A stretch of 64,000 nucleotides of DNA, from NCBI GenBank assembly GCA_944472135.2, contig OX235270.1, positions 131,731,632 through 131,795,631 of the forward strand, written 5' to 3'. Positions 24,501-33,000 of this stretch are shown here, piece by piece. Made by a program: the position numbers and the translations under genes. Position 1 is the stretch's first letter. Every line of letters starts with the position of its first letter. Source of the DNA: Trichobilharzia regenti (Eukaryota; Platyhelminthes; Trematoda; Strigeidida; Schistosomatidae). The notes under the pieces are model-generated. The model was given only the letters and a program-made list of their open reading frames with translations. It did no database searches and was not told where the DNA came from.

Positions 24501-26975
24501 TATTTACCTTGTTCAAATAGTCTGATTGGTTTAATACTACTGCCGCATTTCCTTTGTCTGACTTTGTGATAACTATATCCTTGTTATTCTTAAGGTCTTT
24601 CAGGGCTTCTATCTCTGATTTTGTCAGGTTAGGCTTTCCACATTTTTTTCGTTTTAATGTAAGTGCACATTGTGCCCGCACTTCATCAGCCGTTGTTTTG
24701 TCTATCCCACTTAGTGCTGTTTCCAATTTACGGATAATATCCTCAGGTTTCAGCTTGTCTACTGATACATTGAAATTTAGTCCCTTTTCTAATACACTTA
24801 TTTCCGTAGAAGTTAATACATGTGTTGCGAGATTGATAACCCACTTTGATTTATCGATCGCCGTTGACTTTGGATTATTGACTTCATCATTCTGAGATGA
24901 AGATTTCTCCTCTAATAATTTGTTGAACATTTTGATTTGACTATTTTTTGACTTTTTGAAAGTTACTGATTTTGCACTGCTGGAGGATTGTGTTATAAGA
25001 TCATAATCTACATTGGTAACTATTCCTTTTAGCTTTTGTTTTAATTGCTCAACTTCACATCTGATATGTTGCAACTTTTTAACGATTCTGTGGATCTCTT
25101 CTTTCAGGCATGATTTTTGTAGGCTTTCTATTCGGCTTCTAAATCTGTCCGTTGGAATTGGAGATCGCGGACGTAGATATTTAGGAATGATTTCTCATTC
25201 CAAGTAGTTCTTCGTTATCTGCTCTACACTGATATGAAATGAAAAAAATCGTCAATCCTTCTGCAGACTATTTCCATTCGAAAATAAGCTATTTCAATAA
25301 ATTTGTCAATTCAACGGAACAGGTATTACCAGCCTATTCAAAATCACAGTAGCCAAAGTACCTATGATTCAGTGGGTAGATACAGACCACTGACAACCAC
25401 AATTATGACGTCAGCACACTTCAGAAGATAAAAGCAAGCGTTCAAAAGTGATCACACACTTAACAGAAAACACTAAAGCGTGAAAAACTTACATCAGAAC
25501 ACTTTTTCGTCCCAAGTAATTTCGACATTTTACAACACCAATTGTACAAATTAAAAGATGGATGCCCGTAGGGGATAAACGATGGAGCTAATACTTCATA
25601 TAGACATTTTTCTTCAGGACTCCATTCCACATTGCTAGTTCCTTGTATTACTTCACCTTTATTATTATTATTATTATTCAATGAGTCTTGTGCAGCGGTA
25701 TGGTTCACCGACTTGCGGACACACCATGAACCACAATATGGGGCGTTTGTTTCTAAAAACAAAAGAAAGAAAAAGGGAAACGTGAATCAAGTCCCAGGAG
25801 GGATGTTCACCACAACAATCAATAATTAATTAGCAGTGTTACTTAGATTATGGCTTACTGTAGGAATAGGCACCAGTTTCAATGTGTCAGCGCTAATGAC
25901 ACTAACTCTCGGTTGGTGGAGTGCAGCCTCGAACCCGTGACCCACTGGCTAATAGTCGATAGCCTAAACCAATCAGCCACACAGATCCTTTGACAAATAT
26001 TTTTATAAAAAACATTCGATATACTCACATTCCCCTCAAAAATCACATCCAATTTGTAACTGGGTAACTCTGATACTCACTTTTCCATAAGATTTATTGC
26101 AAAACTGTTCAAATCATAGGGAAAAACAAGCTAAATAGCACAGAAGGAAATCTATGACAAGAAGCATGTGGGAGATTATCAAAATACGACCATCCATAGG
26201 TGAGATACGTATACTGACAATACACCAAGAACAGGGAATTCAAAACACTACTAGTGCCACCTAAGCAAATGTGAACAGGGAACCTCTGAAATCTTACGAA
26301 AGAATATCAACAATTCGGGAATAGAACTTGCTAAATCAGGATGTAACACACTACAAGTGAGGATAAACTATACCAGCCAACAAAATGAAGTTCAGTAAGC
26401 AACAATCATCTTACACTAGTCATCAACACAGTGTAATGTTTGCTTCAGGAGTTTCTTGCAGATCCGACTTATCCACTTCTAATGTCTGGGGTTAAGGTTA
26501 ACGTTTACGCTAGGCTGGGCTTAGTTTCACACAGAAATCACGACCAACAGCTGGTCAAGATCGCGTATCACAATGACCCTAGGAGCAATAAATAGACCAG
26601 CTGGAACTAGTTTCCCTGCAGGCCCTACTACATACAAGAAACCTCGTTTGGATAGCATGTATACCAAAGGCAGTTACCATCACTTAGTGTAAGTCGTCTA
26701 AACTATGCTGGTGGTCTGTGGGTGAAGCTGTACTGCTGGAGAATACGGGTATGTAACAGGAGTAGGCTGTCTACTCCAGATGACCAGGAAGCCAGGTATG
26801 CTGTCTCTCCGATCTTCAATGGAGGGGTGTGGCTTAGAAAAGGTTGCCCTGAAAATTCTACATCCCGACTTACCTGGCCTCGATCCTCGGCCACCCTTAA
26901 AACCTTTTTAAAGACACAACTTCAAACAAGCCATGTGCGTGTATGTGTATGTATGTATGTATGTATGTATGTATG

Positions 26976-27008
<33 letters not shown>

Positions 27009-30000
27009 AACTGAATCAAGCAGTCGACCCAGGCGTGCTGCAGTCAAGCAACACTAATGTTTTATCTGTCTCAGCTACCCCAAGATACGAAATCCAGAAA
27101 ACAGCTCAGCCAGAGCACTGCACATAGTTACACACCACCACAGCATAGAGTGGCAGAAGATGACAGTCAGATAGATATCGATAACTGAAGCTATATTTAT
27201 CCAGTCATACATGCAATAAGAATGAATCATCACATCTGAATGAATCAACACTAGTCGTCCATCCGGGCATCTAGAAAATTCTACCATTACCCCTACGAAT
27301 AATGCGAAGGAAGAGCGAGAACTATAAAACCCGAGAAAATCTAGAGCTACATTTGGTGTTATGATTATGAACAACAGTAAGTTACGACCAGTACATCACT
27401 CCGGTAAGCAGTATTCTCCCACAGTGTGTAGGTGTCTATGTACCTGAAAAAGCCCTACTAAGCAAGCTAAACTAAGGAATCGATCTCACAAGTAACAGTA
27501 AATCTACTGAACAGTAAATAACCTAAATATCCCAAGGATGACAATTGTAGGACGCAATTTAAGTAAATATGTATTCTCGGCTATTTCTCATCAGGCCTTA
27601 CAATTACATACCTGTCTCTGTCTGTTTTCGACATAGAACTTTGCACAAATGTGCGGAAGTTCAAGTCGCCACATTCCGTGTAGCACGCGAAGCAAGAGAA
27701 GAAAGTACAAGAAAAGCATAATAGAGACAGTAAACAGAGGTGTGAGACAAAGGAGTAATAAAGAAGTACAAAACAGTTTCATTGAAGATCATAAGTCACA
27801 GGGAGTGGATGCATCTGCGCCACTGAGAACGATTTTGAGCCATGTCACCAATTGTTTCCAACCATAGATTTTTACCGTCCCGAGGACCCCAGCCTGGAAG
27901 TCTACACCTTCCTACGTGGCTAAGACCAACTGTTGTGGATTTCATTGACTGATGCCAAGTTTTTGTTTGACCGCCGCTAGCTTTTTTCCAGCCTGACCCT
28001 ATATCCGCTAACAATTACATAATAAAACATCAGTCATACACATTTGAACATAATGTGGTCAATAGAATTAAAATTTAAGCATGTGAATTGGGGGTTAACA
28101 ATCGAGGTGATCACAACAATAAAAATAATAATATCAACAATATTAACAAGGATAAATTGATTCAAGTCCTTATATAATCTGGGTAGTCAATTGTCGTGAA
28201 TGTGCGTACTTGTAGGGGTACAGGGTGAAATAACAGTTGTCTCATAGCGATTAAACAACATATCAATAATAATAGTAATAATAAATTGGGAAATTAAGAC
28301 TAAGATTTGCAACCATAGCACAACATAGTTAGACAACAAAGTTAGTTAGCAGTACAAATTAAAATTATATTTACAGATATCTCGCGACCACTCTAGGTTG
28401 GGGATGAAAACCACAGGAAGGAAAGGGATTGAACACACTTATTCTGAAAACATAGATTAGGATGGAAACTCATTAGCCAATTGACTCAGCTGTGCTTAGC
28501 AATCGAAGGCGTACGAACCTAGGGAGTTCAGGTGACACCTTCTAAAGAATTCTAAAGGCTGAATTCTTTTTATCGATCTTATTCTCCGTATGCACTAGAT
28601 GTGTCAATATGAAACTCCTGACTAACTTAACAACTCCTTTTCCTAACCACGTCTGACAATACTCAAGGTGGCGACAGTAGGCTCTCCGAGTCGTTCTACC
28701 TATGTATCTCTCTCCACAAGAACAGTTACACCTAGAAACGCACATTGAAGTGGTCATACTCGGTAACTTGTGCTTCACCTGCCATCGAGTAGGGAACTTC
28801 AAACAGTGTTGAGATAAACAATTGGTCAATGCCAAAAATTCAGTAGCTTTGAACAGTAAAGTCAAATATAAACATTTCTTCTGCACCGTTTGCAGATATA
28901 TTTCTCTCTATCTGTCCTCATCATCGATACTCTTATTCTATTAATCACATCAGTTTCAGATGTCCATCTATGATGAACACTTTATTATCTTATTGTAAAG
29001 CCTGATGAGAAACTACCGAAAATACGTATTTGTTTAAATTGTCAGTGGTAATATGCATTTACAGCTCGGCTAGGCACAAGGCGAGCAACAATTCAAGTGA
29101 CATTTTAAAATTGAATTAACTAACCGGCATCTTTCGTGGTATCGATCGGCCAACGATGACTCCACATCGAAGGAGTGGACTTATACGGATGCAAAGAACA
29201 GTCATACTTAAAACACCGACGACAAAATAATGTTCTGTATGAATGTAAAGCATCAGCTCGTGATAGGACTTTGCGTCGACCACTGGTAACAGCCTTGTGC
29301 ACCTCAAAGGGATCATCTAAATTTGGAAATGATGTTGGTGTTTCTTCAATTAACTACAACAAAAACCCACACGTACACAAATTATTAGCAAAATTTATGG
29401 ACAACAGATATCAATAATAATATTTTTAAAAAAACAACGAAACCATGTCACTCCCTGTACTCTAACACCACTCAAGGAAATACGGAATATTGGAAGGAAG
29501 ATAAATCAAACAATGATGCGGAATAATATGTGTCCACTTTATTTTGTGCCTGTTGACTTCCGACTATTCTGACGATGGCTTTGTTCTGGGTAAAAAGACT
29601 AGTTTCCCTACCGGGGGTCTTCAGCAGGAGTACAACTCTATTTCATCCTGTTCTCTGCAGTTTCTATTCAACTGGCTCTACAATCACCCATAGGCTTTCG
29701 TTTCCTCCGCCTCACATGATCTTCTCCATGTCACTCTCGCACCCACAACCAACTCGTCGCTTCCCCATTTGGATTCCCCTCGAGGGTTTTTCTGGCACGT
29801 AATGCCCCTCAACTATCTCCTCAGTGTTTATCCAACCCATCTCCACTTCCTTCTACATATGTTTTGCTCTCGGTTGGCGTGCCGCTAAAGGTCCTTGTTG
29901 TGTGTTTCTCCTACCTGGCCATCTGGGCTTGTTTGTGTACACGCTGCTTCCAATCAACGAGTCACTGTGTGCTCCAAGGTCACCAGAGGGTCCCCTCCGT

Positions 30001-33000
30001 TCTCATTCACTCCACCTAGATCCTTAGTTACCTCGCTGTGTTGTCTTCTGACAGTTTGGCTTGCATGTATACACATATAAACATATTTTATCACCCATTA
30101 CAATTTTGACGTCACCACTCGGGGTCTTGTCATTACTACTGAATAAAGTTATTTAGTGCATGATGACTAGCAGTGGGGTCCGGGAGGCTTGTCTAGCCCT
30201 GTTTGGAGCTCATCGGCCGAATGTACCTACCAGCAGTCGCCTTCAATGACGTGTTACCACTAAGAGCCTCAGATGTGACAGCTTGGATCTGGTTAGGTAA
30301 CAAACACTACTACTGGATTGTATGAATTGCTTTCCAGCTACTCATATCAATTAATCAGTGGCTTGTACCGTCACAACGCGTTCATTTCGATTTCGCTGTG
30401 TTCTCTGACCTGGTTGATTTATCTGCGAAGCCTCCGATCTCCATTTTTCTAAATTGTATTTTGTTCCTTTGCATTCCGTGTCGAGCAAAGGGCTTCGAGC
30501 TTTGAGCTTATGAGTTTCAGTTGCAGTCGCACTACTCCTTTTTCACAGGGTCAGGTTGCTGACCTCACGCCCTCCTCACCGGGCTTACTACTGGCGTATT
30601 GAAATTTCTCAAGGAGTGCGTCTACCGCGCATCAAAGCCCAAACCACGTGCATCATTGGCGAGCATTCCACCACCGAAACACTGACGCACTCCCTTCTTC
30701 ATGGAGAATTGATATAAATTCACTCCACATAAAATCTTGTGCTGAAGATTTGGTCTAGAAGGATAACGAAAACCTCGCAATAGAAAACCAATCAGTTTCG
30801 AGAACACAACCAAATCAAAACAAAAAGAATCATCCACCTCCACCACTACAGAGTTCAAAATGATTATCCGTAACAAATCTCCCATGTACCACGCGTATCG
30901 TCTGCGTGAAAGTCAACGGTACTGTCGACCAGTTACCCAGGTTGATGTACACAACGTGGGACTTGAGCTAGAAACCCACTGACTTACAGTCCGTCCAGTG
31001 CTTGCACCAATCAGCAATCACTCCTGCAGCTTGTCGGTTACACAGCTTCGACAATCTCCCTAGTGGACACCCTAATGTCAGACTGGATGACATTTTCAGC
31101 GCCAACTCGGAATAGAATTTTGCATTCAATATGTCTCCTCACAAAAAATATAGTCATGCAATTTTCACAGATATTCACAAACACACACACATACACACAC
31201 ACAACAACATGTGCAAAGATGGTCATCGGTTGTCGTTTAATCAAACATACCTGAGAATTATTTGCACGTCCCTTCATTTCTACATACCTCTGTTGAAGTT
31301 TATTTACATTATCCGTAGAACCGAATGTTCCAGCTATCGCCTATGGAGAAACAAAAACAAAAGTGACTCAACATTATGGAAATACAACAGCATTGAGACT
31401 GCAACGACTTTCGTACTACCTTTTAACCTTAAGGCCTTGTTAAACAATTAGTGAGGATAAAAGTAGTCACAATAGATATTACAGCTGTATAGTATAAAAC
31501 TCCGTTAAACACTTTTGAAACAAACAGTCACATCTTATAGATATGACTACATATTCCCCTCTAAGCACAACAAGTACAAAACCACATAAGACTGACTATC
31601 TAACCACTAGAGGTAATTCATCAAATCGCAACTGACCGCCTACCCCTCTTCCACCCATTCAATTAAGCCAAAACAAACAAAGCCAAAAACAAAATTCGTT
31701 TTGGTGATAACTTATATGCTCATCCATGAAACACTATCTAGACTCAAAACAACTGTAATTTTAGTGATGTGTTTATCCGATGGACGGAAGTGGGTGCATA
31801 TATGTCATCCCATACTGATGATAATAATATAACACATATCAAGCAAGGAAGATGGGAACTTTCAGGATGATTCATGTCCAATGTCAAACACAAACTCAGG
31901 CAAAGACATTCGAGTCAATAGGGACAGTAACTGAATACTGAGAACAGCCTTGCATATTCTAAAATACACACATATAGACACGCACAGGCATAACAGAATG
32001 AACAGAGGGATGTAGGAAAGTTGGTGGGAAGTCACTGAAACCGACAACAATAAGTTTATTGTTTTCACGAGATGGTTGAGTAACTCTGATTACAACCTGA
32101 AGATATCAGTTATTTTAACCACACACACAGACACACATATAGAGGATGGAAGAGAGACCAGATCCCAACAACCACTTGCACTTACCCCATGCAGTTATCA
32201 ATGGAGCTACACTTATCGTGCGTGGGGAGTCGTGATATACTACATAGCTGCCCAAATCACGAGGGGAAGATTGGCAGAACTAGAACCAGTGACGCAGAGG
32301 TTGGTGGTCAAGAGCCCAGACCAATGATCCACAGCTTCTATTTATTCCATGTTGTCGACTGGTGGTGAAATGTACAACGTGAGTGTCTTCCCAACTCACG
32401 AGTGGTCACATCCAGTTCATCACAGAGGATGTTGGTGATTCAATGACACAATTGCTTCCCTACTAGATACAAATATGTCAGTTGTTTGTGGAAAAACTGA
32501 GCAGTTTACGATGGAAAAGAACTAACGTTCAGAAAGGGAAGATGAAGCAATAGCTTTCGGTAACAAACCGAAGTCGTAGTCAAACCAGCACCAATATTCA
32601 AAGTACACTGAAATGGCAAGTCACCTCACCAAATTTGATGATCACTTGACTGACAGAATTCAGTCACCAGCAACAAAAATAACTTCCTACACGCATGACA
32701 ATGTATCCATTGCAGATCTACACGTCAATCGTGAATGGCTCAGTGGTCACGTTCGTCACTCCAGCACTTGTTGACACAAGTCTGAATCTCCGAACGGATA
32801 GTAGTCTCTTCAGCATTGACGAGTGCCAAAACGCATGGAGCCTAGATGTCTAGGTCCACCGCCTAACACCAAATGGGTCAAAATTATTAGGAAAATCTTT
32901 TGAAAGCAATCACAAAGGATATCAACAGACAACTCACAATAAACACTTCATAAGGGACTCCACAATCTTTGAAACGCTTTGCTTCGGGTGGATTGTGACT

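Larger units (their letters stand above)
22544..25200 (-). mobile_element. Penelope-like element, family A, near full length
   Basis: Lies in EZH2 intron 4 in the same orientation as the gene. The order is 5' region, polymerase (25074-23878), YVDD block (23815-23826), linker and GIY-YIG endonuclease (23480-22968), C-terminal segment (22952-22740) and AT-rich tail to about 22544. Several frames break, so it is inactive, but it is the best copy of its family here. Fragments of the same family lie at 6186-7560, 27060-27450 and perhaps 33210-33580. Confidence 0.85.
27553..29041 (-). mobile_element. Penelope family B fragment with inverted hammerhead-bearing ends
   Basis: In EZH2 intron 3. The ends 27553-27605 and 28990-29041 are imperfect inverted repeats, each with a CTGATGAG core. 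A minus-strand GIY-YIG fragment lies at 28542-28886, and a minus-strand RTE LINE 3' end (27640-28020) is nested inside. The layout matches the element at 7631-8768. Confidence 0.6.
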
